Under the pieces are notes generated by a model. The model was not told the DNA's origin. It did no database searches and saw only the letters and a list, made by a program, of their open reading frames with translations. Shown here piece after piece: positions 41,849-52,317 of a DNA stretch of 64,000 nt. Origin of the DNA: Epithemia pelagica (Eukaryota; Bacillariophyta; Bacillariophyceae; Surirellales; Surirellaceae). The translations under genes were made by a program, and so were the position numbers. The stretch's first letter is position 1, and each line of letters starts with the position of its first letter. The stretch lies in assembly GCA_946965045.2 (NCBI GenBank), contig OX337230.1, forward strand, positions 496,001-560,000, in the 5' to 3' direction.

Positions 41849-43297
41849 ATGTCGGAAGCGTCGGCGGGTCAGGACGACCCGGACGAGACGGACCACGAGA
41901 GTCTCCGTGAATACGTAGACTCTATCTTGGCGTCTCTGCCGGAAACCAACGAAACTTTGAGTCCTCCTTTGCAAGATGAAAGGCCGCGGCGCGAAACCGA
42001 CCAATTTTCAAATCCTCCTCAAGGCGACAGTTTGCAACTCGCAACGGACCATCTCTCCAGTCCTCCCCAAGATGGAATGCCGCGAATCGAAGCAGACCAA
42101 CTCTCAAATCTTCATTACGACGAAAGGTTGCAACTGGAAACGGACCAACTCCCCAGTCCTCCACAAGATGGAATGCTTCGAACCGAAGCGGGCCAACTCT
42201 CAAATCTTCATTACGACGAAAGGATGCAACTGGAAACAGACCATCTCTCAAATCCTCCCCAAGATGGAAGTCCTCGAATCGAAGCGGGCCAACTTTCAAA
42301 TCCTCCTCAAGACGAGAGTTTGCAACTCGAAAGGGACCAACTCTCAAACCGTCCCCTAGTAGATGGACGGCATCACATCGAAGCGGGTCAATTCTCCCAA
42401 CCTCCTCAAGACAAAAGACGGCGGCGACTTGAAACCGACGGAATGGCCAGTTCCAACCAAGACAACACGCTTCAACCTGAAAATGACGAAATCGCGCTTC
42501 TTCGGCAACAACTGGAATTGATCCACGTCCCTGGTGTGACAATAGATCCTTGGCATCCGGCTCTGGAGTCGATGTGGCGCGAGTGGACGGAGACTGTCTC
42601 GCTTGAAGAGTTTGCTTGGCAGTCATGCGTGTACGGTTGCTTGATGCCAAAGCGAAACTCTCAACAAACGAAGTCCAAAACACATTCCGAGAGAAAGAAA
42701 AAAGCTAGGTCGAAAAGCAACTATCGACTCAACCGGCTGAAACAAGTGGGCCCTGAATTTGGTTTCTTGCTCGATCCTGGTAGCAGTTGGAGCCGATATG
42801 CCCACAATCGCAAGCTGTCTGACGAGGAGGTTCGCCTGGCCGTTTCGCGGAGTCATGAGGCATGGAAGAAACTCAAACGCCTCAAGAAACACAAACGCCT
42901 TCGTGGAGAGAGGGTGTTAGAAGAGTTGAAGCGGCGCTTTGGTTCTAGGATCAAACGTTTCATCGATACATCCATTGAGAAGAAAGAACCCCCTTTGGGG
43001 TTTAGGACATTGAAGGACGTCAACGTTGTGGATGCTTGGAACCGCGTTGTTGATTTTATCTCTGCGTTGGAAGAAAGCGATGATGATGACGAAGATTCTG
43101 AGGTTATGGATGTTAGTAAGAGAGCTCTCCTGTTTTTGATATTGCAGTGTGAAAAATGTCATGGGCCTTACAATTTTTCCTCCCAGCCTGGTCCGAAGGA
43201 TGACAAGGATCCCGAAAACAATGATGGTGACGGTGATGGAGATGGTAGTGGGCCAATGGGAGACTCAGGCAGTGCTTTGGTGGATCTTGAAACATAG
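41849..43297 (+). CDS. Protein with nine-fold 17-residue repeats and basic C-terminal domain
   Basis: I do not recognise the family. I start at the ATG at 41849 (MSEASAGQDDP), giving 482 aa; the frame is open from 41591 (another ATG), but that stretch contains a 27-bp tandem duplication (41768-41824) and looks like leader. After an acidic N-terminus, about 41995-42450 encodes repeats near DQLSNPPQDxxLQLETD, 51 bp each, in varied forms (SNLHYDER, SSPPQDGM). The second half is different: a W-rich segment (WHPALESMWREWTETVSLEE), a strongly basic stretch (SERKKKARSKSNYRLNRLKQ, possible nuclear signal), long helices (WKKLKRLKKHKRLRGERVLE), and an acidic end. No signal peptide or membrane helix. 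It may be nuclear or nucleic-acid-binding; this is inference. Confidence 0.6.
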   Translation: MSEASAGQDDPDETDHESLREYVDSILASLPETNETLSPPLQDERPRRETDQFSNPPQGDSLQLATDHLSSPPQDGMPRIEADQLSNLHYDERLQLETDQLPSPPQDGMLRTEAGQLSNLHYDERMQLETDHLSNPPQDGSPRIEAGQLSNPPQDESLQLERDQLSNRPLVDGRHHIEAGQFSQPPQDKRRRRLETDGMASSNQDNTLQPENDEIALLRQQLELIHVPGVTIDPWHPALESMWREWTETVSLEEFAWQSCVYGCLMPKRNSQQTKSKTHSERKKKARSKSNYRLNRLKQVGPEFGFLLDPGSSWSRYAHNRKLSDEEVRLAVSRSHEAWKKLKRLKKHKRLRGERVLEELKRRFGSRIKRFIDTSIEKKEPPLGFRTLKDVNVVDAWNRVVDFISALEESDDDDEDSEVMDVSKRALLFLILQCEKCHGPYNFSSQPGPKDDKDPENNDGDGDGDGSGPMGDSGSALVDLET

Positions 43298-44326
43298 TTG
43301 TTGTGACAAGGAAAACAACAACCATGTCTGAAGAACTTTCAGTGCAACTGGAAATGTGTCGGAGGATTGGAAGTTAATGTGAGAATAATGGAGTGAGCAA
43401 AAGAAATCTCACGACAGTGTATGGTGACCCGGAATGGCTTCGACTTCTCCGCCTTCAATCGGTTGGTGAGGACGAGCATTCACGTGCCATTATGCACTGT
43501 CGACCTTGAGGCATCTTTGCTCTCTGAAAATATCATGAGTCCATGTGCCCCTGCGATTATCGTTGGTATCCATTCGGAATGCCAACCATTGAATGTTTGA
43601 CCCAGTTTAGGCACTATGATAAGATGGATTGCATTTGTAGGAATACTTCTTCATATTTCGTAGCGTGCTGCTAGGCTCAACATGGAGGTAGTCCGCTTGT
43701 TCGCTAGTGTTGCCATTGACCACGAAACATAGTCAATTCCACTCGGAAAAGAATAACATCTTGTCATCACTGAACAGCGTTGGTGTGCATCTGTACATGG
43801 TCATCGATAAGGGAATGACCACTCCGTTTGCAAACGAGTTTTCGCAAAATCAACTGAAGTTCCTCACAGGTTGTGCCACACAGTTTTGGTCATGGCGAGT
43901 ACAGAGGAATTACCTGGATGAAAACTCAGAATCAGACGGCGAGCAGGAAGCATTGGGTATGAATACGACACCATGTGACACGGAACAGCCCATCATGAAC
44001 ACATCCCAGAGAGAAAGACAGATTTCGCGAGACAGTCGAACAAGAGTTCTGACACAAGAGCAATGAGTTTTTCGTAGCATGCCCAAAAGACATCTCTGAT
44101 CCAGTAGTTCGTCGCAAGAAACATGTCAATGGCCGCCCTCGCCAAGAGGGGAGGGGGAAAGGACGATTCAACGGCCTACGGTCTGGCACGACGACGCTTC
44201 CTATACAAGCCCTAGTTCCTGGCTCCTACACAAACGCAGACAATCACAACATTCTCACGTTCGCAGCGGAATGAGAATCCTGTGGCACCCTAAAGAACCA
44301 ATGATACCCCCAAGAGTGGGGTGAGT
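43298..44326. other. Intergenic; one weak frame
   Basis: An open frame from about 43707 to 44066 (FANEFSQNQLKFLTGCATQF in its middle) has protein-like composition but starts only from GTG. It may be an exon or the remnant of a gene; I do not recognise it. Nothing else seen. Confidence 0.35.
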
Positions 44327-46671
44327 TTACGACGAATGCTTGGCTCGTTTGGAGGCAGCTTGCGTCTCATCCTGATTTGTTGGTTTGGATGGACGTTTCT
44401 TTCTCGGATCGAGCGGTGCTTTGTTGGTTCGCGCCTTGCGGGGATCGGATGGTGCTGCTTGTCGCATGGATGTTCGAGGATCAGCTCGTATAGATGTTCG
44501 AGGATCTGAGGGGACATGTTCCTTGTTGTGGACACTGGGATTTGTCGTCCGAGGATCTCTCATGGGTTGCGTCATTATTGTGTTCCCTCCTGATCTTGCA
44601 GATCCTTCCACATTCCATGGTTGCGTTCTTGGGGGTGGTGGAGGAGGGGGTGGGGGCGGCGGCGGCGGCGGAGGAGGAGGGACTTGCCCAACAGATGGAC
44701 GATTCCAACTTCCCTCCGGTCTTCCACCTGGTACCATATCGCTGTTGCTGCTGCCGTATATTGGGGGCGATGGCGGTGGTGGTGCTTCCATGACGGGTGG
44801 AGCCGCGGGCACAACCGTGGAACCACCAACGCCTTCCATTTTCCATTCGGCAGGTGGAGCAAAAGGCCCCATGGGATGGTTGGATACCTTGGCAACTTTG
44901 AGAACGGCATTGGTATCACGGGCATGTTGAACCAGGTCGTTCCAGTAGGGATTGACCACAATGGATTGGCATTTGGCAATGACAAACAAAAAGTGCTTGG
45001 CTCGTGTCAAGGCCACATTCATACGACGAACATCGGCCAAGAAACCAATGCCCTTGCTACTCCCCGAAGCTCGCACCGCCGAAAAAATGACAATGTTTGC
45101 CTCCTGACCTTGAAAGGCATCGACGGAATTGATTTCCACCAACTTTTCGGATTGCTCTGGACCACCCAAGGCTTCGGCAAAGAGCCGACGCAACAAGTTA
45201 CATTGCTGTGCATAGGGTGTAATGACAGCTACCTTGGATTCGGTACACAACTTGCGAGCATACTCGGAAAGCTTTTGGTACAAAAAGACGGCTAACATGG
45301 CCTCTTGTTTGTTTGACAAACTGGTTCCTCCCCGCTCTTCCATGGAATCCAAATCCAAAATCGTAAAAGGTTTGAATTGTGGCACGGCACAGTTGAGTAC
45401 CACACGAAGACGATTGCCATAATTGGGATTCTTGACATTCGGTCCATCCAACAAATTGCCTCCATAAAACAAATGACGAGGGAAATGAGAAATATCGGGA
45501 TGCATTCGATACTGCTCATTGAGCATATAGACTGGTTGCCCTGCCTCCTCCAATCGCTGAAAGAGAGATCGATCGTATTTGGAATTCCGACCCGACACAT
45601 TAAAGATAGTAGCCGGCAATTGTTGCGGATCTCCCACCAACACGGCATGTCTCGATCCCAATTGCAAGGCCGAAAGCGTGGCTGGTTCGACACTTTGGGC
45701 CGCCTCATCCACGACCACGACTTCAAACTTGTCGACAGCCTCCAGTGTCCGGCTTCCCGCCGTTCCCAAGGTGGTCATGACAATATGGACATCGTTCAAG
45801 ACATGAGATTCTAGATTCATGCGTACTTCATTGTGATTGGCGCCTTGATCCATACCACCCTTGATAATTGTGCATCGTTCCAGATGCGTCTTGATGGAAA
45901 AATAATTTTCCACCAATCGGACAAGACGGGAGACGTACGTGCGGTATTCCGGCATGGAGGTGGCCGGAAATTGCGTTTCGCCTGGTTCGGGAGGCGGTGG
46001 TACTTCGTACGTCGTGGTCTTGTCGCGATGATTGACATAGTAGACCCGGCCAACACTATTGCTGTTGGAGGAATCGGACGGTTCTTCTTCGACACGAATT
46101 TCCCAATCTCGTGACAAGGGCCAGGAACAGGCCGAGGTCATGGCATGCAACCGTTGTCGCAATTTGAACATGTCTTGACTGATGCGAGACAATTCCATAC
46201 GATAGCCGGCAATGGAGGCATCCAAACGAGCCAGGTCCAAATTTTCCCCCAGAATGGTTTCCACCTTGGTTTCCAAGGCGACGGCTCGAACGGCTGTGGA
46301 CTGACCGACACCGACCCGAATCATACTAGGATTGTACCGTTGTCCCTGCCCATCAATGAATCCATCTTGCATAATCTTGAGAATAATATTGTCGACCGCA
46401 GCATTGGAGGGCGCACACACCAATAATCGTGGTTTGGACTTGCGAGCCATTTGCAAGGCCGTTTGTTTCGCTCCTTGGGGTTGGGAGGCAATCCGTCGTA
46501 CTTCGGCATAGTACTTGTTGTACTGCCGAATATGTAAGGAATTTAACACGGCAACCAACGTTGTGGTTTCTAGTGTATAACATAGACAAACAGTGAAAAC
46601 AAGCAACAACAGAACCACAAACATATGAGTATACTCCACAATCCTTTGCTGTCAACCACATATTCCCACCC

Positions 46672-46761
<90 letters not shown>

Positions 46762-48824
46762 GTATAATACGTACTTCCCGTTCCGGGTGGTCCCTTGATG
46801 AGGGTAAAGCCCCCTTCTCCATATTCATGAGCCGATGCCGCAATGGCTTGCAACTGTGAATCATTAAACTTTTTGGAGGCATAATCCATGAATCCTTTCC
46901 CCAAGGCTTCGGTACCTCCCATTTGTTCCAACAACAATTTGGGATTCTTCTTCCTTTTGGTGTTCAGTTGGGTCTTGCCACCTGCGTCGCTGGAGTCCGT
47001 CCGTGGTTGTGGTGGTTTTTTGGTGGTGGCATCGTCCAAATGTTCGGCCAACAGGTATCGTACCAAGGGCAATTGATGAACTTGCGTCAAGGCGGTAAAT
47101 TCTCTCAAGGCCGTGACATTGCAGCCCAAAACGACCAAATACATGGCCACACCACCACTACTGCCCGTGCGGGACGACGAGGATGATGACGAGGATGTCG
47201 ACGATGGATGATGCACGGCATTGTACTGAATCCATTTCCGTCGACTGGCCTTGAGAATTAAATTGTCCCAATTGCCCTTGGTCCGCGTCACTTCGGCATG
47301 ACCAACCAAGCCCAACGTGGTCAACGAGTCTTGTGGTTTCTTGTTGTTCTTGTGGTGGTTGCCAGTCTTGTGGTGGTGGTGGTGGTGATTGGGTCGTTCC
47401 ATAAAGTCGGCCCGTTGGACCAACAAACACAAATCACCCGTCACCACGGGCGGCGTGCCACCACCACCACCACTCTTTCCATCGGGGTGGTTCCGTCCAT
47501 ACTGACTATTATTATTTGTATTGTTGTTGCCAGGAGGATTGGTATTGGGATGGACTCGCAAATGGACGGCTTCTAGTTGCGCTTCCAAATGCAAGGCATC
47601 CCACGAAGCAGTTTGTGGACCCCGTTTCTTACTAGTGGTGTGGTGGTTGCCGCCGCGAAATTCTTGTTGCATGACTTCGACTCGCACCGCAAAAGCCGTC
47701 GTTCGTCGTTGTGAATTGGATTGAGGAGCCATGACTTCTTGCAAAATTTGAGCCCGACATTCGGCCATGACCAAGGGGGCCCACAAGGCAACGTATTGTT
47801 TGGAACTAAAAAAGACATTGGGTAAGGGACGTGAGGTCGAAAGCGCCGTGGTACTAGAGTCCAACGAGGCATCTTCGTCTTCTTGCTCGTTTCGTGTGGC
47901 ATTTGGTTTGGGATGGTTGCCATGTTGCTGTTGGGACGATGGTTGTTGTTGTTGTTGTTGTTGTTGTTGCATGGTTTGGGCATAGTGCGTACAGAAATCC
48001 CATTGGCGCAATTGTTTCCAAAAATCGTCCGGTTCCAAGGTGGGAAAGGTATGGGCGGCCGCCGTTTGATTTTGTTGATTGGTCGAACTCAAATTCTGCA
48101 CCAATTGGGCCAAGGAAGAACCACTCGTACCAGTAGCAGCAGTCGTCGCCGTGTTGGTTGTATTGGTGGTTTGGGTCCTATTACTACGGACAGCCGCCTT
48201 TTTCTTGACCACGGTGGGCAAGGGCGACGAGGATGGGTAGTCCGAAGACGACGATGACGACAATGCCTCCTTGGTCAGGTCCACCACGGTTTCTTCCCTT
48301 TGCTGTTGTTTCTGTTTTTGTGCCTTGAGGACCATCAAGGCGGCGGCTTGTTGTTGTTTGTGTTTGTTTTTGCTCTTGAGCAAGGTCGGACGACGAAAGG
48401 TGGGTGCCGCTGCCGCAGCGTCTGTTGTAAAAGACGAAGAAGAAGCAGCCGTGGCAGCCGCAGCCGTCGAGGGCTTATTGGTTGCCGTTGCTGTCGCAGG
48501 GGTGGGAGGAGGCTGGACTTCGGGAGGCCGCGCTCGTTTCATTCCAAATTTCCCCAAGGCCGCCGCCGCAGCGGCAGCCGACGACGAAGAAGACGACGTG
48601 AGGGAGGGCGTTCGACTCTTGGGAGTGGTGGTGGTCGAAGAGAGTGGAGCCCGGTGCGTCGTCGTGGAAGATGGTGGAGGAGGAGGAGGAGTTCTACTGT
48701 TGTTTGTCGTCGAAGTCGAAGCCGTTGTTGTTGGTTGCAAGCGGGCCGCCAATTGACGTTGTCGTTGCAAGATTTCTCGTTCCTTGGCCGACAAGGACGA
48801 CGACGAAGGACGGCGGTGATTCAT
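44327..48824 (-). CDS. Sen1/senataxin-type RNA/DNA helicase with inserted WW domain, two exons
   Basis: Exon 1 is 48824-46775, intron 46774-46570 (GTACGT to CACTAG), exon 2 46569-44327; together 1,430 aa. The intron splits the Walker A lysine codon (A|AA): spliced, the box reads GPPGTGKTTT (residues about 678-687). Superfamily 1B motifs follow: VCAPSNAAVD, DEAAQ (970-974), GDPQQLPAT (995-1003), QYRMHP (1035-1040), VDAFQGQE (1165-1172), NVALTRAK (1200-1207). The N-terminal 450 residues are low complexity. Residues 839-877 form a WW-like domain: W839, then YYVNHRDKTTTYEVPPP, with Y in place of the second W, inserted between the P-loop and the DEAA box. The C-terminus has a run of prolines, then DPR repeats and basic residues. 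Sen1 helicases unwind RNA:DNA hybrids and end RNA polymerase II transcription in the nucleus; the WW domain could add proline-rich or phospho-CTD binding. A divergent gene starts at 49573. Confidence 0.88.
46673..46757. repeat. (AC)42 microsatellite inside helicase intron
   Basis: Uninterrupted AC dinucleotides over 85 bases; on the gene strand it is (GT)n starting about 17 bases after the 5' splice site. Likely variable in length between strains. Confidence 0.95.
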
Positions 48825-49572
48825 AATGGTGTGCTGGGTGATTGGGTCGCCCTTTTTGCGAATCTCGCACTGTTTTGTGGGGAAACCAAAAATCTCCTCA
48901 AGTAAAGAAAAAGAATGAACCAGAGAGACTTGGTTTCGTTAAGTTTGCGCAAGGGACCGAGAACAACACACTCTCAAAGGATAATAGAGCAATGTCGTTG
49001 TCCTCTGCTTTTGGTTTGTTGGTTTGCCCGTTTGCTGTTGCTTTTGATGTGGTCTCTCTCATCTCTCTTGCGTGTTTGCCGGTGTGTGCGTGACTGTCAT
49101 GTCACGCTCGCTCGTGCATGTCGGGGCGGGCGCAAAGCGGGTATTCACGGATCGGGGCAGGGTTTGGTCGGAAACTAAGTGCGACCAACTAGATATTGGT
49201 CGCGTGTTTATCGGACAGACCACTGACCACACATACATCATCGCTCACCTCTTCCACGTGAGAGAACATGAAGCCACGTGGTATGACGTCGGCGCATCCC
49301 GATCCACAGAACGAAACCATCACGCCGCGTTTCAACGTTGTTCGATCTTTGATTGCGTTCTTGTTGTTGTTACAAAGAGGCGGTGTGATTGATCTCTTTG
49401 GAGAGTCTCTCTGTCAAAGCGTCATCTTCTCGAACAAAGAAATAGCAGAAAAAGAGAAGAGTCGGAGGCGCGCTGTTGTGTGGGTGTCGTCTGCTTCCTC
49501 ATCTTGTTGTTGCGGAAACTGGAGCGCGCCGCGGACTCCCCAACACACAAAACGAAGTGCCACACAATCATC
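48825..49572. promoter_or_regulatory. Shared divergent promoter region
   Basis: The 748 bases between the helicase start (minus) and the plastid-protein start (plus) hold no gene. They contain two CACGTG boxes (49256-49261 and within CCACGTGG 49274-49281), TGACGTC (49284-49290, the type bound by bZIP factors and linked in diatoms to CO2/cAMP response), and an inverted repeat GCGACCAA/TTGGTCGC (49181-49188, 49196-49203). The roles are inferred from the words only. Confidence 0.4.
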
Positions 49573-51546
49573 ATGTTGAGTGTTCGAACGACAAGCCTGG
49601 TAGTGCTGCCGGACTTGTTGTTGTTGTTCCAGTGGATGGTGTGGCTCACCGTTCTGCTAGCCCTCCCACAAGCAGCAGCATGGTCCTTTTCCATTCCGAG
49701 AATCCACCACCAACGCCGCTTCGTGGTAGTACCCTCGCCAGCCATGGTTCCAACAACACTGTTGCAAGCCCTTCCATCTCCAGATCAGGATGACAAAAAA
49801 GAAGACAAAGACATCAAAAAGGACACGTCGTCGTTGTCCAATCCCAAGGGTGCAGCACCACAAATCTCCTCTCTGGGATGGTTTGATGGATCTCTTGTTC
49901 CTCCTCATTTTGTCAGTGTCGTTCCAACCAACGAACAGGACAAACCAAAGGACAAGAAACCACCACCACCAAGCAGCACCAATTCCAATCCAGTGGACAC
50001 TGCCTCCAACCACAACAACAATGACAACGACTCGTTGTCGTCTTCCATCTGTACGGGCTTCCGAGAAACCTTGTATCGGTTGGCCAAGTGGAGTTTGGAA
50101 GATTACGAATGGCGTTCGGCCCTCTTCAAGTCGAATCAAGCCAATCGCATGGTGGAGCAAACTCTGGCCCGCATGCAAGGCAAGGCGCCGTCGTACGTGC
50201 GGCCCATGGATGCCACGACCGACACGATTTTTGGACAATGGGAAACCTCGGCCGTCACATGGCTCGAACAAGTCATGGACGAAGAAGGACGACGGGCCCG
50301 ACAAATTGTCGCCGCCGGGGGACAATTGATTCGACCCATTGAACTGAGCAACAGCAATACTACCACAACGAGTGGTAGCAGGGATGCGACACGCGCCGGG
50401 ACGACAAGGACCAACCCCACTCAATCCACTTCCACCACCACCACCACGCCGCCATCCTCCTCCTCCTCCTCTTTGGGACCCTTGGGTCAATTGGAACGTC
50501 GGGTGGTGGAATGGATTGGCACCATTTCGTCCTCCGAAGGCGAACGGGTACGGACCAATACCTTGCGGCCCATGGATTTGGACCAAGCCGTGCAGGGACC
50601 GCTGGGACGCTTGGAGGGGACCGTGTCCAACTTTTTGCAAGACTTGCGAGAATCCGAACTTTTACGGTTGCGGCAAAGTCAAGTTCGCGGCGGGGCCTGG
50701 GTCCGACCCATTGATGTGCCGGGACCCATGGGAGAATTGGAATTGTGGATTGGACAAGTGTTGCGGGCCGAAGAATTGCGCGCCGTCGAACAACAAGAAC
50801 AACGACAACAAGCACAAGAAAAAGACAAGACAGTCCTGACGACCGCGACGGCCGATGCCACAACCGCATCGACGGCCAAGCAATCGAACGAGTCTACGCT
50901 CTTGTTGGATCCGTTGGCGAGTCTTTCTCCTCGTCGCTTGGTGGTGTTGCGCCCCAAGGATGCGACCATTCCCGGTCCATTGGGACAAGTCGAGGCCAAG
51001 GCGTTTGAATTTTTGGATCGGCTGTCGGCCGAAGAAATGGACCGGCTCCGGAGTATTGAACAATATTTGCGCGAGTCGCGACCCATGGAACAAGACCGGC
51101 AGTCCTTTTGGGGTGCCGTCGAAGCCCTCGTCGTGGGATTGGTCCGGGCGCCCCTCCTCCTCGTCCAAGTCGTGAATCGCGTCCGCGAATTGTGGCTCGA
51201 CAGTCAAGTCCTGCCACTGCCCACGACCACAACGACACGGGACGATATCCAGGGCGAACTCCTTCTGGAGGACAATGACAACAACGAAAGTGACGTTTGG
51301 GTGGATCCCTCTGTCGCAGCAAAGGAACTACCCGAAACCAAACCAATGGATTCCTCGTTTGCCACTGGCCAACCACAATCGACACCATCCTCCTCCTCCT
51401 CTTTGACGACTAAGAACACCAACCAGGCACAGTCCAACCCGAACCGCATCTCCGACAACAACACGACGGCGAAGAATGACAAGGATGATGACGACGAGGA
51501 TGAATCGGAGGAACCGCCCGTCTTGTTTGAACCCGACTTTCAATGA
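49573..51546 (+). CDS. Plastid-targeted protein with RPMD...GPLGxLE repeats
   Basis: I start at the ATG at 49573; the frame opens earlier only from GTG. The product has 657 aa. Residues 1-36 form a hydrophobic signal peptide, followed by AAA|WSF, which fits the A-x-A|F/W/Y/L motif of diatom bipartite plastid presequences, then a basic, hydroxylated transit-like stretch. The mature part carries four or five copies of a module of about 45-75 residues: VRPMD or LRPMD, then GPLGQLE or GPMGELE, an amphipathic helix (VVEWIGTISSSEGERVR, WIGQVLRAEELRAV, FEFLDRLSAEEMDRLR). Low-complexity T/S linkers separate some copies. The tail is acidic. I know no function; repeated helical modules suggest a scaffold or lipid/pigment-associated protein in the plastid. 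It shares a promoter region with the helicase. Confidence 0.72.
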   Translation: MLSVRTTSLVVLPDLLLLFQWMVWLTVLLALPQAAAWSFSIPRIHHQRRFVVVPSPAMVPTTLLQALPSPDQDDKKEDKDIKKDTSSLSNPKGAAPQISSLGWFDGSLVPPHFVSVVPTNEQDKPKDKKPPPPSSTNSNPVDTASNHNNNDNDSLSSSICTGFRETLYRLAKWSLEDYEWRSALFKSNQANRMVEQTLARMQGKAPSYVRPMDATTDTIFGQWETSAVTWLEQVMDEEGRRARQIVAAGGQLIRPIELSNSNTTTTSGSRDATRAGTTRTNPTQSTSTTTTTPPSSSSSSLGPLGQLERRVVEWIGTISSSEGERVRTNTLRPMDLDQAVQGPLGRLEGTVSNFLQDLRESELLRLRQSQVRGGAWVRPIDVPGPMGELELWIGQVLRAEELRAVEQQEQRQQAQEKDKTVLTTATADATTASTAKQSNESTLLLDPLASLSPRRLVVLRPKDATIPGPLGQVEAKAFEFLDRLSAEEMDRLRSIEQYLRESRPMEQDRQSFWGAVEALVVGLVRAPLLLVQVVNRVRELWLDSQVLPLPTTTTTRDDIQGELLLEDNDNNESDVWVDPSVAAKELPETKPMDSSFATGQPQSTPSSSSSLTTKNTNQAQSNPNRISDNNTTAKNDKDDDDEDESEEPPVLFEPDFQ

Positions 51547-52317
51547 GCCATACAACCATTCGTTGTCCTAGTGCCCAATGGCACATTGTTCGGGACGGGC
51601 ACTGGACGGTATTCACAAGAGCCATGGAACCCACAATGGATTGACATGGATGCGACCAACAATCATGCCTTGTCAGTTGTGCGTCGGACGACTTGTTCAA
51701 CCATGAACTATTGGTTGCCTTGGATGGCATTTCACTGTCGTCGAATCGGAATCTAGATTGGGTTGCAAGGATGACGACTTTATACCATGTGCATAAAAAA
51801 AGGGAGAGGAGCTGTACAAGACCATGACCCAGAAAACTTTTTTGAGGATTTGAGCGCAATGGCGAACAAGCTGAGGAAATGTCTTGCTGTATACACCTAA
51901 ACTTCCAATGTCGGTTGGACGGATCATCCCCTTAGATTGCAACTGCCGTTCGGAAACCAAGATTAGCGCGATTGTGATGGAACCGCTTTTTCTTGAACAG
52001 GTCTCTTCTATGAAGAATACACTGCTTGTAGATAAATAACATAGTTTCATTTATTAATTCCGATACGACCTTCTCTATCATCTAACTAGAAATGTACGAG
52101 TGATGATCCTGCGTGTTTGGCTTTCCTTTTTGATATACAAACGTCCTTTGCCGTGCTCACACACATAGCCGCAAAACAACAGTAGCAGCTGGAAGGATGC
52201 ACCATTTGTACACATCCTGGCGATTACCCACACACACACGCAAATCATCATTGTCACAATGTCTACAGCAGAATCCCCTTTAGCCACCCCCTTTTGTCCT
52301 ATTGTGGTTTGTGGGTT
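51547..52317. other. Convergent intergenic region; no gene seen
   Basis: Lies between two converging stop codons. Only short, non-convincing frames. AT-richer than its neighbours, consistent with 3' untranslated regions. Confidence 0.5.

Noticed and set aside
46353-46774. (CV)n-containing protein extension of helicase exon 1
   Set aside because: It is intron sequence read through; splicing at GTACGT and CACTAG restores the exact helicase P-loop.
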